A stretch of 64,000 bases of DNA from Chloroflexota bacterium (GTDB taxonomy: Bacteria > Chloroflexota > Anaerolineae > Aggregatilineales > J027), in assembly GCA_024434115.1 (NCBI GenBank), contig QMIT01000005.1, forward strand, positions 186,001 through 250,000. The letters are read 5' to 3'. A model generated the notes under the pieces. It did not search any database. It was given only the letters and a program-made list of their open reading frames with translations, and was not told where the DNA came from. Positions 42,896 to 51,602 of the stretch are shown in pieces. Made by a program: the position numbers and the translations under genes. The stretch's first letter is position 1. Each line of letters opens with the position of its first letter.

Positions 42896-44761
42896 TTAGC
42901 TGCCTACCGTGACGGTAAGCACGTTCGTGGCGCTGTCAAAGGAGAAGGTGACAGGCGTGTTGTCGGCAGGGACATTGAAGGGGATGTTGGCGCCATCGCG
43001 GGCGGCATCCGCACCATAGTTCACTTCCCACGTCTGATTGATGGCGGCCTTCACTTCATAGTCGCCAGCGGGCAGTTTGTCAGTGGTCATCTCATAAATG
43101 CCATCAGCATCGGCGTCTTGCAGCCATGACAGCAAGCAGTCCGGTGCCCAATCGCCGGGGCAGCCCAACGCGGCCTGATAACTACCGGGGGCGGAGACGA
43201 TCAAAGAATTCACGCTGTCCGTGACCCAATGGCTGACCGGGTCATACAAGAACACAACGGTGGTGGCTTCGGCAAGGCTAAACGTGATGTTGTCGCCGCC
43301 GGGGATTGCACCCGCGCCATAGTTTTCATCCCATGTACCGTTCAACGCGACTTTATATTCATAATCGCCGGGTTGCAGTTCAAACGCGGCGGCCCAAATG
43401 CCGTCATCTTCACCAACGGCCATCAGTGTGTTTTCGCATTCGGGTGCCCAATCATTGGCGCAACCCAGTTGGGCTTGGAAGGTACCGGGCAGCCCAACGA
43501 TTTCACCGCCCTCACCAGTGGTTTCGCCACCCGTAGGCACACCAGAACTAGCAATCAGTTCACGGATTTGAGCGCTGGCTTCCGTAAAAGCTACCGGGCC
43601 ATCTTGTTCTTGGCGGATGGTCAATTGTAGGGCGGTTTGCCACGAACCCCACACGGAGGTCATTTCGGGGATAGAGGGTTGCGGCACGCCCGCCAGACCT
43701 GCTTGTTGGAAGGCGACCAAATCGGGGTCGTTCAAGGTATCCAGCAAGGGGATGAAGGCTGGGGGACGCGGATCGGCGTCATACATCGCCTTCATGGGTT
43801 CTTCGGCGGTCATGAAGTCCAGCAAGAACGCTTCCGCCAACAGTTGATTTTCGCTAAAGGCGCTAATCATAAAGCCCTGTCCACCAATGAAGGGCGCACC
43901 GGGGCCAGCCGGGCCAGCCGGAATGTCGCTGATGGCATAGGGCACGCCCGATTCACGGATACGCGGCAGTGCCCATGGGCCCGTGATAAACATGGCGGCT
44001 TCACCCGTTTCAAACAGGGTGTGGATTTGGTCATAGTTCATTTCAGGCACGAAGTAACCAGCGGCGGCCATTTCTGAAATCCAAGAGGCAGCGGCCAGTG
44101 CGCCTTCACTGTCCAAACCAACATCGCCAGCGTTATAGTTGCCGTTTTCATCGAGGCCAAATACATAACCACCAAAAGCGCTGATGATTGGATAGGAATG
44201 ATAGGCGTCTTCGTCACGCATCATAAACCCATACGACGACTGCCCGGAGGAGACCAGTTCTTCGGTGATCGCCTTCACATCATCAAACGTCGCGGGGGCG
44301 TCCGGCACGAGTTCAGGGTTGCGGAAGAAGGCCACGTTTTCAACCGCATACGGCACACCATACAGTTCGCCATTATAGGTGAACAGTTTCTTGGAGGCTT
44401 CGGTATAGAGGTCGGCTTTGTCGCCGAGGTTAATTGGCACAACCGCGCCGTTCAACACCAATTCGCCAATCCAGTCATGGGCGGCGATGATGATGTCCGG
44501 GCCAGTGCCAACCGCGCCAGCAACGGGCAGTTGAGCGCGAATTTCGCCCATCGCCACTTCTTGCACGGTCACTTCAATGCCATATTCTTCAGTAAATTGT
44601 GCAGCCAGTTCGGTTAATGGGGGGGTGCGGGTGGAGTCGGCCCAAATCAAGAGGCTTTCGTCTTGCGCTTTGGCGGGTTTGACACTGGCAGAATTGGTGT
44701 GGGGCACCAGCGTCACGACCACTACTACCAACAACAATAGTGATGTTAATACACGCTTCAT
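42896..44761 (-). CDS. maltose/maltodextrin-binding protein with two C-terminal pullulanase-X25-like domains
   Basis: This 621-residue secreted protein starts with a signal peptide (about 1-25). Residues about 40-405 are the MalE-type solute-binding fold (DIIIAAHDWIGELVLNG, TGEAAMFITGPWALPRIRES). Two homologous domains follow at about 418-515 and 522-621. Each has G-(T/S)-(F/Y)-QA-(Q/A)-LGC, (N/G)-DWAP-(E/D)-C, (Y)-EYKVA or YEVKAA and (E)-NYGA; this pattern is that of the X25/SusF-like domain in pullulanases, which binds alpha-glucan. The fusion suggests capture of maltodextrin polymers at the cell surface. There is no lipobox cysteine, so it is anchored in another way or released. Confidence 0.85.
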   Translation of the reverse strand: MKRVLTSLLLLVVVVVTLVPHTNSASVKPAKAQDESLLIWADSTRTPPLTELAAQFTEEYGIEVTVQEVAMGEIRAQLPVAGAVGTGPDIIIAAHDWIGELVLNGAVVPINLGDKADLYTEASKKLFTYNGELYGVPYAVENVAFFRNPELVPDAPATFDDVKAITEELVSSGQSSYGFMMRDEDAYHSYPIISAFGGYVFGLDENGNYNAGDVGLDSEGALAAASWISEMAAAGYFVPEMNYDQIHTLFETGEAAMFITGPWALPRIRESGVPYAISDIPAGPAGPGAPFIGGQGFMISAFSENQLLAEAFLLDFMTAEEPMKAMYDADPRPPAFIPLLDTLNDPDLVAFQQAGLAGVPQPSIPEMTSVWGSWQTALQLTIRQEQDGPVAFTEASAQIRELIASSGVPTGGETTGEGGEIVGLPGTFQAQLGCANDWAPECENTLMAVGEDDGIWAAAFELQPGDYEYKVALNGTWDENYGAGAIPGGDNITFSLAEATTVVFLYDPVSHWVTDSVNSLIVSAPGSYQAALGCPGDWAPDCLLSWLQDADADGIYEMTTDKLPAGDYEVKAAINQTWEVNYGADAARDGANIPFNVPADNTPVTFSFDSATNVLTVTVGS

Positions 44762-44842
44762 TTTTCCTAAAACTCCCTCTTTTGTAGCTAAACAAAATGA
44801 TTCGAGACTAAGGATTTGAGTTTTACGCGCGGAATTATCCTC

Positions 44843-45328
44843 CTACTTTTTTTGACTGTCGTTTTCGATAATGCGGTTCCGCAGGGCGGCTCGCATTCGC
44901 AAAAAAAAATCTATCAGGCGTTGTTGGTCGCGTTCTCCCAACACACCCATCCGGTCTTCAATAGAATGTTCATGAGCAGCATAGGCTTGGTTGCGCAGCG
45001 CCAACCCCATTGGCGTGAGGGCGACATGTTGAGCACGGCGGTCAGACGGGTCATCTATGCGATGGACCCAGCCGGCGTCTTCCATTTGGTCAATGAGGCG
45101 GGTAATGGTGCTGCGGGCGACCAAGAGACGGTCACTGAGGGTGATGAGGCGCTGCCCATAATTGGCATCGAGCAATACAAGCACGCGATATTGGGATGGG
45201 GTCAATCCAAATGGCTCCAAGACATCACGGTCTCCCGCGTCTATCACCACATACAAGTCATGAATCAGGCGATAGAGCCGATGCGCATTGCTAGGAATGT
45301 GATCCAAATCAAAATCATCAAATGACAT
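44843..45328 (-). CDS. MarR-family regulator, probable controller of the maltose operon
   Basis: This 161-residue winged-helix protein has LITLSDRLLVARSTITRLID (recognition helix), AGWVHRIDDPSDRRAQHVAL (wing), and a helical C-terminus. It is 81 bases before the binding-protein gene on the same strand and so is likely to head the operon. MarR regulators are unusual for maltose genes, which are more often controlled by LacI or MalT types. A 16-base palindrome lies about 80 bases upstream. Confidence 0.83.
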   Translation of the reverse strand: MSFDDFDLDHIPSNAHRLYRLIHDLYVVIDAGDRDVLEPFGLTPSQYRVLVLLDANYGQRLITLSDRLLVARSTITRLIDQMEDAGWVHRIDDPSDRRAQHVALTPMGLALRNQAYAAHEHSIEDRMGVLGERDQQRLIDFFLRMRAALRNRIIENDSQKK

Positions 45329-45407
45329 GATGTTTTAAACTCTAGCGAAATCGTAAAGCCTAAAAAAGAACCATCCCAAAAGTGTAAATTTTTGTTGCGC
45401 CCCGAAC

Positions 45408-45423
45408 TGTTGCGAACGCAACA
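45408..45423. promoter_or_regulatory. candidate operator of the MarR-type regulator
   Basis: TGTTGCG-AA-CGCAACA is a perfect palindrome of 7-base arms; a further TGTTGCG half lies at 45393-45399, 15 bases to the left. It is located between the regulator gene and the divergent CPBP gene, overlapping TACTATAA (45424-45431), so it could control both. Confidence 0.5.
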
Positions 45424-45563
45424 ATACTATAACGCCCCCGCGCAAAGTTTGCAAGTATGGATTGAGAAAATTTCTCAAAGATCAAACCACGTGGCGAAAC
45501 CTATCTACCTGTGCCCACGTATCAATTTTTGAAGGCCGACCCATCAACGAGGAAATAAAACGA

Positions 45564-46430
45564 GTGGCCGAGCAAAAAATACCCACTGAAGCCCGCTGGC
45601 TGCTGCCTAGCTCCAATCGTGAACGCCGCCTAAGCCTATTCTGGCGAATGGCCCTTGTCTGGGTCGCGGCCACAATCGTCTGGTTCTGTATTCGTCTAGG
45701 GGTCAATGCGGCGTTTGGGTCGGATTACAGCCGCTCCTCACATATCATCCGGGCCGTACTCACCTCATGGGTGATTATTCCGCTGATCCTATTCGCCCGC
45801 CGTTGCCTTGATCGTCGCTCTTGGCATGGGCTGACACTCTCCCCTTTGCCGATGGGCTGGCGACCTCTGCTGATCGGGATGATCTGTTGGTTAATTCCCG
45901 CCTTCATCGGTTTGGCACTCTGTTTAGTTTTGGGGTGGACATCCATCACCCCACGCGAGCCTATGGGTAACATCCTACTTGTTACGCTTGGTTTGATCTT
46001 CTTGGTGTTTATCTATGAAGCCCTACCGGAAGAATTGATTTTTCGCGGCTACTTTTACCGTAATCTTGCCGCCCAATTTCCGCGCTGGTTGGCGGTATTA
46101 ATTCAGGCCATCCTCTTTGTGTTGTGGGGACTCGCCAATGGTGGCCCTATTTCATCGGACAGAAGCCTGCTATTTTTTGTGGCGGCGCTCATTTTGGGGG
46201 TGTTCCGGGTTATGACGGGTTCGGTCTGGGCCAGTATTGGTTTTCATCTCGCCTTCCAAACGGTGGCACAGCTATTTGGCTCTGTCGGGGATCAGTTTGA
46301 CATTACCCATTCGTCAACCCTCACCCTATTGGCTTTTGGGATTCTGCCGTTCGTATTCAGCCCCATCCTGCTCAAGCGGTTTTATACCACGCCTCCCAAT
46401 TGGTGGGAACGGGAACCGGATGACTTGTAG
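45564..46430 (+). CDS. CPBP-family intramembrane metalloprotease
   Basis: This membrane protein of about 288 residues has seven or so hydrophobic segments and the CPBP/Abi motifs: PEELIFRGYFYRNLA (EExxxR), FHLAFQTV (HxxxQ/N). Such proteins cleave prenylated or membrane peptides, and some act in bacteriocin immunity. GTG 45564 is chosen because GAGGAA lies 11 bases before it; the frame is open from a TTG at 45462, which has no ribosome site. It is divergent from the MarR gene. Confidence 0.8.
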   Translation: MAEQKIPTEARWLLPSSNRERRLSLFWRMALVWVAATIVWFCIRLGVNAAFGSDYSRSSHIIRAVLTSWVIIPLILFARRCLDRRSWHGLTLSPLPMGWRPLLIGMICWLIPAFIGLALCLVLGWTSITPREPMGNILLVTLGLIFLVFIYEALPEELIFRGYFYRNLAAQFPRWLAVLIQAILFVLWGLANGGPISSDRSLLFFVAALILGVFRVMTGSVWASIGFHLAFQTVAQLFGSVGDQFDITHSSTLTLLAFGILPFVFSPILLKRFYTTPPNWWEREPDDL

Positions 46431-46445
46431 CAGACCGTTTGCCCG

Positions 46446-46477
46446 ATAAAAATACCCACCCCAAAAGCTTAGGTGGG
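46446..46477 (-). terminator. terminator between convergent CPBP and S41 protease genes
   Basis: CCCACC (46455-46460) pairs with GGTGGG (46472-46477). On the minus strand the stem is followed by TATTTTTATC. It is 24 bases after the stop at 46501. Confidence 0.65.
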
Positions 46478-46500
46478 CATCACGATGATAGGGATATAGG

Positions 46501-47739
46501 CTATTTGCAGCCATACTCCGAATCCAGCCATGTAAGGGCGGCTTGGATCACCGGGTCGCTCTCCGTGCCATAGTTGGCCCAATCAATAGCTACCAATTCA
46601 TCCGGGTCAATCGGGCCGTCATAGATGTTGCCGTTGCGATCCATCATGAATACTTGGGCTAGGTTCAAAAACGCCCCATCGCTCAATTCGATCCCATTGT
46701 TGCCAGTGGTCAATCCGGCGGAAGGCTCACCAAATCGTCGTGTATTGGGTCGCCCCACAAATGCGACCAAAACCATCTCGCCCGCACTGCCTGTGAATGA
46801 ACTCGTCAAAACCGCAACGGGCAAGTTCGGCATGGGGTCGAGTGGATAGAAGGTGTTCTCAATCGGAATGCCATTGAGCAGCGCCTGACCCTCTGCATAA
46901 ACCCAAGTCGTCATATTGCCTTTGTTATCAACAAAACCACCCACTTCACCTTCGCCTAGAATCGGGCCAACGCCCACCAACATCGGCCAGCTATTGCCGC
47001 CAGAGTTTTGACGCAAATCCACAATCCATCCACAGACGGGTGGCTCATTGGCATTGCGAATGGCATGTTTGGCATCATTCGGGAATAACTCGTAGTGATT
47101 CTGGCCGATTAACTCAAACCATGCCGTATACCCCACGCTTTCGCCAAAACGTTGGCTCTGGGGCGGGCGATATACATCCACCATTGCGGGGGCAAGGGAT
47201 ACCTCAAAAACCTCGTTATTCCTTTGAATCGTGAACGTCGCAGGGTGATCCACTTCCACGTTGGCAAAAGCGCTTTCATTCGATTGCTCCAATGGCTCAC
47301 CATCAATTGCCAGCAAGACATCCCCTTGCTGTATACCTGAAGAGGCCGCCGGGCTATCGGGTAGAACTGCGATGACGATGTTGCCATCGGCCACCACGAT
47401 TAACCCGATGGTTTCACCTTGACCCGCGTTGACCATGTCCGATAGTTCAGCCGACAACAAACTGCTGTGGTGATCGCCAAGTTGCTCGATCACGTGCCGA
47501 ATGGCGGGATAGGTTTCTTGGGTAGTGGTCGCGTCCTCAATCATGACAAAGGCTTCGGCCCGCAGCGCCTCCCAATCGTCAATACGATCCGTGTAGATCG
47601 AATTTTCCTGAATGTAATCAAGGGCGATTTCGAGATATTCTCGCGGGGTTTGGCCCATATCTTCTTGGGCACGCACGGGCGCGATGACTGCTCCGACGAG
47701 ACTCACTACCAGCAAAAAACCACACACTTGGGTACGCAT
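46501..47739 (-). CDS. secreted S41-family (C-terminal processing type) peptidase with PDZ domain
   Basis: This enzyme of about 412 residues has a signal peptide (about 1-24, VIAPVRAQ), a PDZ domain at about 150-215 (VIAVLPDSPAASSGIQQGDV) and the catalytic core with the nucleophile in TSSFTGSAGEMVLVAF and FGEPSAGLTTGN after it. Peptidases of this group degrade or process extracellular proteins. ATG 47739 has AGAGGAAAT upstream; the frame to 47775 lacks support. It is convergent with the CPBP gene. Confidence 0.85.
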   Translation of the reverse strand: MRTQVCGFLLVVSLVGAVIAPVRAQEDMGQTPREYLEIALDYIQENSIYTDRIDDWEALRAEAFVMIEDATTTQETYPAIRHVIEQLGDHHSSLLSAELSDMVNAGQGETIGLIVVADGNIVIAVLPDSPAASSGIQQGDVLLAIDGEPLEQSNESAFANVEVDHPATFTIQRNNEVFEVSLAPAMVDVYRPPQSQRFGESVGYTAWFELIGQNHYELFPNDAKHAIRNANEPPVCGWIVDLRQNSGGNSWPMLVGVGPILGEGEVGGFVDNKGNMTTWVYAEGQALLNGIPIENTFYPLDPMPNLPVAVLTSSFTGSAGEMVLVAFVGRPNTRRFGEPSAGLTTGNNGIELSDGAFLNLAQVFMMDRNGNIYDGPIDPDELVAIDWANYGTESDPVIQAALTWLDSEYGCK

Positions 47740-47845
47740 GATTTCCTCTCTTTGGTATAGTTGACTCTCACACAACCTAAGAACCCGGTGTTATGAACGG
47801 CGATTCCCCCCAAATTTCAGGGGGTCACTATTGAGGGCGGATGGC

Positions 47846-48781
47846 ATGACCTTTGAACCCACGCGAGAAATCATTCAACATATCTGGCAGGCCCATCATT
47901 TGGGGCAGGTGGAATCTATCGCCAAACCCAAACGCGGTTGGGCCAATAAGGTGCTGTTTGTGAACGATTCACATGTCATTCGCTTTGATGTGGTGGACAG
48001 CGAGGGCATATCCCGTTGGGAAAGTGAACGTATCGCCTATGATCTGCTCCGCGCCGATGGCATCCCCGTGCCGACGATTGTGGCGCTGGATACCTCGAAA
48101 TCCATCGTCCCGTATTATTATCTGATTGTGAACCGCCTCCCCGGAACCCCAATTATTGATAGCTGGACGGATTTGGATGACCAACAGCGCGAACGGGTAG
48201 CGCATCGGGCCGGGGAGATTTTGGCGGTGATTCATGGACATACCTTCCCGCGCTACGGCAGTTTATGGGAGTTGGCGACAGGTGGACACGCGACATGGGC
48301 GGGGCATGTTCATCAGTATTATGCCGAATATCACACCCTTGCGGTTCAGCATCATGCCTTATCGCCTGACCAACTCACTCGGCTTGAAAAAATCGTGGAA
48401 AAATTCGATCCCCTCCTGCGCGATGTACACCGCCCCGCCTTTGTCCACTGGGACTATCACTTTGAAAATATCTTGCAGCAAGACGGCGAGATTACCGGAA
48501 TTTTGGACTTTGAATGGGCCATCGCGGGCGATCCGGCGTGGGATTTTAAACAGGATTTGCAGTGGTCAGAAACCTGCCCCGGCAGCAATGCGCCATTATA
48601 TGCGGGGTATCAAACCATCCGTCCCTTGCCGGAGTATCATCAACAGCGGGCCACCTTTTATTCGTTGCTGAGTCATCTCGATGCCGTCGCGCTTGCCAAA
48701 GCTAACGGTGTTCAGCGCGAATATGAAGATGGGCTACCCTATTTTTTCCGACAGCTTGAGTGGCTAGAAGAAAACTTGTGA
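47846..48781 (+). CDS. aminoglycoside-phosphotransferase-like (APH) kinase-fold protein
   Basis: This protein of about 311 residues has the APH fold: NKVLFVNDSHVIRF (nucleotide-binding strand), LPGTPI, HWDYHFENILQQDGEIT (catalytic loop HxDxxxxN) and GILDFEWAIAGDPAWD (metal-binding DFE). The family phosphorylates small molecules; the substrate is unknown. ATG 47846 is preferred over TTG 47831. Its stop codon lies in the Crp-type palindrome at 48777-48792. Confidence 0.82.
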   Translation: MTFEPTREIIQHIWQAHHLGQVESIAKPKRGWANKVLFVNDSHVIRFDVVDSEGISRWESERIAYDLLRADGIPVPTIVALDTSKSIVPYYYLIVNRLPGTPIIDSWTDLDDQQRERVAHRAGEILAVIHGHTFPRYGSLWELATGGHATWAGHVHQYYAEYHTLAVQHHALSPDQLTRLEKIVEKFDPLLRDVHRPAFVHWDYHFENILQQDGEITGILDFEWAIAGDPAWDFKQDLQWSETCPGSNAPLYAGYQTIRPLPEYHQQRATFYSLLSHLDAVALAKANGVQREYEDGLPYFFRQLEWLEENL

Positions 48782-48792
48782 CATTTGTCACA
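48777..48792. promoter_or_regulatory. Crp/Fnr-type operator, site 1 (TGTGACATTTGTCACA)
   Basis: Perfect 6-base arms TGTGAC and GTCACA around 4 bases. A TATAAT at 48816-48821 is centred 34 bases downstream, the spacing of a class-II activated promoter for the DinB-like gene at 48866. Two more copies with identical arms lie at 50731 and 52319. Confidence 0.75.
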
Positions 48793-48865
48793 ATGACAAT
48801 CGAACAGATGAGCTATATAATCAAAAATATGATTCTAATCCAAGAATGAACCGAGGGGAAAACTG

Positions 48866-49336
48866 ATGAACAGCCTTGTCACGCGATTTTCAGATGTGCT
48901 GCACATGACCCACGCCCTGCGATCCCAAATGTTCGACCTCCTCACCGACGCTGATTTAACTTATGCTCTGCCGAACAATATGACACTGGGGGCGCTCTGC
49001 CGCGAGATGGGCGAAGTGCAGGTCGCCTATATCAATTCCTTTAAGACCTTTAAGCTGGATTTTAGCTACCGCCACCCTGACAAAACGGTTGAAACCAGTC
49101 TGGCCCAGTTAAAAGCGTGGTTCGCCAAACTGGATGCCGAATTGGATACGACCTTAGCCGCATTGAGTGAGGCCGACTTGCAGAAACCCATTGATCGCGG
49201 TGGCTGGAAACCACCCGCCGAGGTCAATTTCCACACCTACCGCGAAGCCCTGCTCATCTTTTACGCGAAGGCCGATGTTTATCTGAAAGCCATGCAAAAG
49301 CCCCTGCCGGAACAATGGCAGGCATGGATGGGCTAA
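48866..49336 (+). CDS. DinB-family-like protein
   Basis: This 156-residue protein has the helical layout of the DinB/YfiT family, with a conserved MGEVQVAYINSFK segment and a Trp-rich C-terminus (PEQWQAWMG). The expected metal histidines are largely replaced, so a catalytic role is uncertain. GAGGGG precedes ATG 48866. It lies downstream of a Crp-type site and -10, so it is probably a member of the same regulon as the nitrite-reductase-like gene. Confidence 0.7.
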   Translation: MNSLVTRFSDVLHMTHALRSQMFDLLTDADLTYALPNNMTLGALCREMGEVQVAYINSFKTFKLDFSYRHPDKTVETSLAQLKAWFAKLDAELDTTLAALSEADLQKPIDRGGWKPPAEVNFHTYREALLIFYAKADVYLKAMQKPLPEQWQAWMG

Positions 49337-49380
49337 AGCGGTTTTCATATTGACTGACCCGCTTTGCACCCTAGCTTCAG

Positions 49381-49562
49381 CACGGTGGCTTATGACGTTT
49401 AACTTTTAAATGCGGTAAGGTGTCCCCATCCCAAACCCTTCCCCATCGCAATAGGGAAGCGGCTCTAATACGGCATTTCCTCCCCTCCCTAATGCTTTGG
49501 GGAGGGGCTGGGGGTGGGGATGTGATTACCCGAATAAATAGTTAAACGTCATTAGCCCCGTG
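49381..49562. repeat. intergenic G-rich repeat, copy C, inserted in the 21-bp palindrome
   Basis: The outer ends CACGGTGGCT (49381-49390) and AGCCCCGTG (49554-49562) are the two halves of the palindrome at 37257. Inside are imperfect terminal repeats TATGACGTTTAAC and GTTAAACGTCATTA, then TCCCCATCCC...GGGGGTGGGGA with the CCCTCCC/GGGGAGGGG hairpin. It has the structure of a MITE of about 160 bases with no coding capacity. Confidence 0.7.
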
Positions 49563-49590
49563 TTTTAATGGCTCAACCAATAGAGGGATT

Positions 49591-49625
49591 GTGGGGGGTA
49601 GGTGGGAGGAACGCCTAACCCCCAC
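49591..49625 (-). terminator. hairpin after the nitrite-reductase-like gene
   Basis: GTGGGGGGTAGG (49591-49602) pairs with CCTAACCCCCAC (49614-49625) with one mismatch. It lies 19 bases after the stop at 49644; no T-run follows, so termination is likely but not certain. Confidence 0.5.
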
Positions 49626-49643
49626 GTCAAATAGACAGTGGGA

Positions 49644-50666
49644 TTAATGCCCGCCTGACATTTGAGTCGTTTCGGGCATGGTGGGATTGCCGACCTTGAT
49701 AATCCCCAACGCGCCGCGCCCAGTATAAGCAAAACTGTGGGTCACAAAGGGATAGAAGCCTTCGTCGGGAATCCGCATTTCAACCGTGTAGCCGCCGCCG
49801 GGGGGAATCGTAACCGTCTGCATCCCAACCTGCTTATTGAGTGGATTGCCATCGGCATAGGCCGCTTCAAAAATCGCCCCAATCACATGGAAGGCGCTCC
49901 ACACCGTCGGCCCACAATTGCACACATGCAGTCGAATCAATTCACCGGGGTCAGCCACCAGCGGATTGGCCTGATATTGATTGAGATAGCCGTTAAATAC
50001 GACCATATCGGGTGTGCCAGCCGTCATTTTTTGCGTGTTGCCGCGCCGCACGCCGTCCGCTTCGGGGTCGCCCAGATACCACTCACTTTGTACCAAGACA
50101 TATTCGCGGGCGGGTTCGGGCCAGCCATCTTTGGGTTGAACGACAATTGCGCCGTGCATCCCGTTGCCGATATGTGCCAACACCGGGGGTGTGCCGCAGT
50201 GATACATAAACACACCGGGGAAATTGGGTGTCCAATCAAAGGCGTGTGTCTCACCGGGGTTGACCGCCTGATAATACTTTTCCCATGCCAACTGTGCCGC
50301 GTGAAAGTCAATGCTGTGCTGCATATGGTCGTCGGGATTGGTCATGCTAAATTTGACCAGTTCACCCTCTTTGACATGCAGATGCGGGCCGGGGCCTGTG
50401 CCGTTAAATGACCACAATTCATACGCCACACCGGGGGCAATTTCTCGAATGTTGTGCGGGGTTTCGAGAGTGATTTCCTGTGAGACAGGGGGCAGTTCCG
50501 CGCCCATCATGTTCGCTGGATACGTGCCTGCTTGGGCATAGGCTTTTTTCGGATCGCCAACGATTCTTCCCAAAACCTCGTCGGTATGCCCTTGTAAACT
50601 CATCAGCGCGGCGGCTCCAACCACTCCGGCTGTACCTTTCAAAAATCCGCGTCGTGTCGTGTTCAT
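49644..50666 (-). CDS. Tat-exported two-domain cupredoxin, copper nitrite reductase (NirK)-like
   Basis: This 340-residue protein has a Tat signal (TTRRGFLKG) and two cupredoxin domains. The NirK ligand set is complete: type-1 His117, Cys157, His165 and Met170; type-2 His122, His156 and His310; and catalytic Asp120 and His260 (HSIDFHAA, MYHCGTPP, AHIGNGMHG, SAFHVIG, THSFAYTG). NirK reduces nitrite to nitric oxide outside the cytoplasm. A related two-domain multicopper oxidase is the alternative, as the loop sequences differ from classical NirK. A Crp/Fnr-type operator sits 65 bases before the start with TATAAT-like TAGTAT between, and two regulators of that family lie next to it. Confidence 0.8.
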   Translation of the reverse strand: MNTTRRGFLKGTAGVVGAAALMSLQGHTDEVLGRIVGDPKKAYAQAGTYPANMMGAELPPVSQEITLETPHNIREIAPGVAYELWSFNGTGPGPHLHVKEGELVKFSMTNPDDHMQHSIDFHAAQLAWEKYYQAVNPGETHAFDWTPNFPGVFMYHCGTPPVLAHIGNGMHGAIVVQPKDGWPEPAREYVLVQSEWYLGDPEADGVRRGNTQKMTAGTPDMVVFNGYLNQYQANPLVADPGELIRLHVCNCGPTVWSAFHVIGAIFEAAYADGNPLNKQVGMQTVTIPPGGGYTVEMRIPDEGFYPFVTHSFAYTGRGALGIIKVGNPTMPETTQMSGGH

Positions 50667-50730
50667 GATGTGATCTGCTCCTTATGACGACTGATATGCT
50701 CTAAGGATACTACCACCCAAAAACAAAAAA

Positions 50731-50746
50731 TGTGACCCAAGTCACA
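50731..50746. promoter_or_regulatory. Crp/Fnr-type operator, site 2 (TGTGACCCAAGTCACA)
   Basis: Same 6-base arms as site 1, centred 72 bases before the ATG of the NirK-like gene. On the minus strand TAGTAT (rc of 50707-50712) follows at a distance fitting activation from about position -40. Confidence 0.75.
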
Positions 50747-50909
50747 TTCCTACCACACATACTTTGGATTAACGGTCACTGCCGCCCTATCTCATATAAC
50801 CCACCTCCATAAATCCGTAACCGTGGTTACGAATTCAACTTCGGCCCATATAAGCGACACTAATAGAATATGCGTTCTGTAAGGTTTTGCCGAATCTTTG
50901 AAGGGAAAA

Positions 50910-51590
50910 TCAGCACTCTTGATCGGCCAAGCGCAGCAAACGACCCGCGTCCAGCACGATGTATTCGTGGGGCAGAATGCGAATCAGGCCATCTTGCTCG
51001 AATTTTTTGAGGGTGCGATAGACCACTTCGCGGGCTGTGCCAACATTCGCGGCCAAATCTTGTTGGGAAAGGATACGCGGAATGGTGATACCCTTCGATG
51101 TTTCCATCCATTCCTGCTGTAACAAGACCTCGGCCAAACGGGTGGGCACATCTCGAAAGGCAAGGCTGTGAACCAGAGTGGTAAATTGACGCAGTTTTTG
51201 CGAGATGACTTCCAAAAAGATCATCATGAAATCGGCTTGGCTCTCAAGTAAGGCCATCAACGTATCGGCGGGGATCATCAGGGCACTGCCAGCCGTCAAT
51301 GCTTGGGCGGTGCAGGGGCAGGGGGTATGCGCGAAGAGCGTCTCGGCCCCAAACGTTCCGCCGCCGTGTACCACCGCCAAAATCTGGATTTTGTCACCCG
51401 ACTGGCGGAATAACTTGACATGGCCCGTCTGTACCAGATGCAACGCGCTGAAATCTTCGCCCTGTTGGAAAAAGACTTCACCCGCCCGAAAGGTGATCGG
51501 CACCGCCGCCGCGCTGATTTTGAGACAGCTTTCTTCGCTAAGGCCTTTGGATAGGCCAAATCCCCGGACGACCTCAGTTGGGACAGGCAT
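50910..51590 (-). CDS. Crp/Fnr-family transcriptional regulator, downstream of a pair
   Basis: This protein of about 226 residues has a CNB-fold sensor (about 20-135), a coupling helix and an HTH with LSQQDLAANVGTAREVVYRTLKK; the recognition helix R-E-x-x-x-R fits TGTGA half-sites. The cNMP-binding Gly-Glu/Arg set is absent (GTFGAETLFAHTPCPC), so it senses something other than cAMP. Clustered cysteines (two in TPCPC) could bind a metal, heme or Fe-S cofactor. ATG 51590 has GAGGAA upstream. It is 12 bases after the other regulator's stop and is probably translated from the same mRNA. Confidence 0.85.
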   Translation of the reverse strand: MPVPTEVVRGFGLSKGLSEESCLKISAAAVPITFRAGEVFFQQGEDFSALHLVQTGHVKLFRQSGDKIQILAVVHGGGTFGAETLFAHTPCPCTAQALTAGSALMIPADTLMALLESQADFMMIFLEVISQKLRQFTTLVHSLAFRDVPTRLAEVLLQQEWMETSKGITIPRILSQQDLAANVGTAREVVYRTLKKFEQDGLIRILPHEYIVLDAGRLLRLADQEC

Positions 51591-51602
51591 GATGTTCCTC
51601 AA

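Noticed and set aside
38496-45328. A complete maltose ABC transporter
   Set aside because: Binding protein and two permeases are present, but I find no ATPase gene in the window, so the unit depends on a shared ATPase elsewhere.
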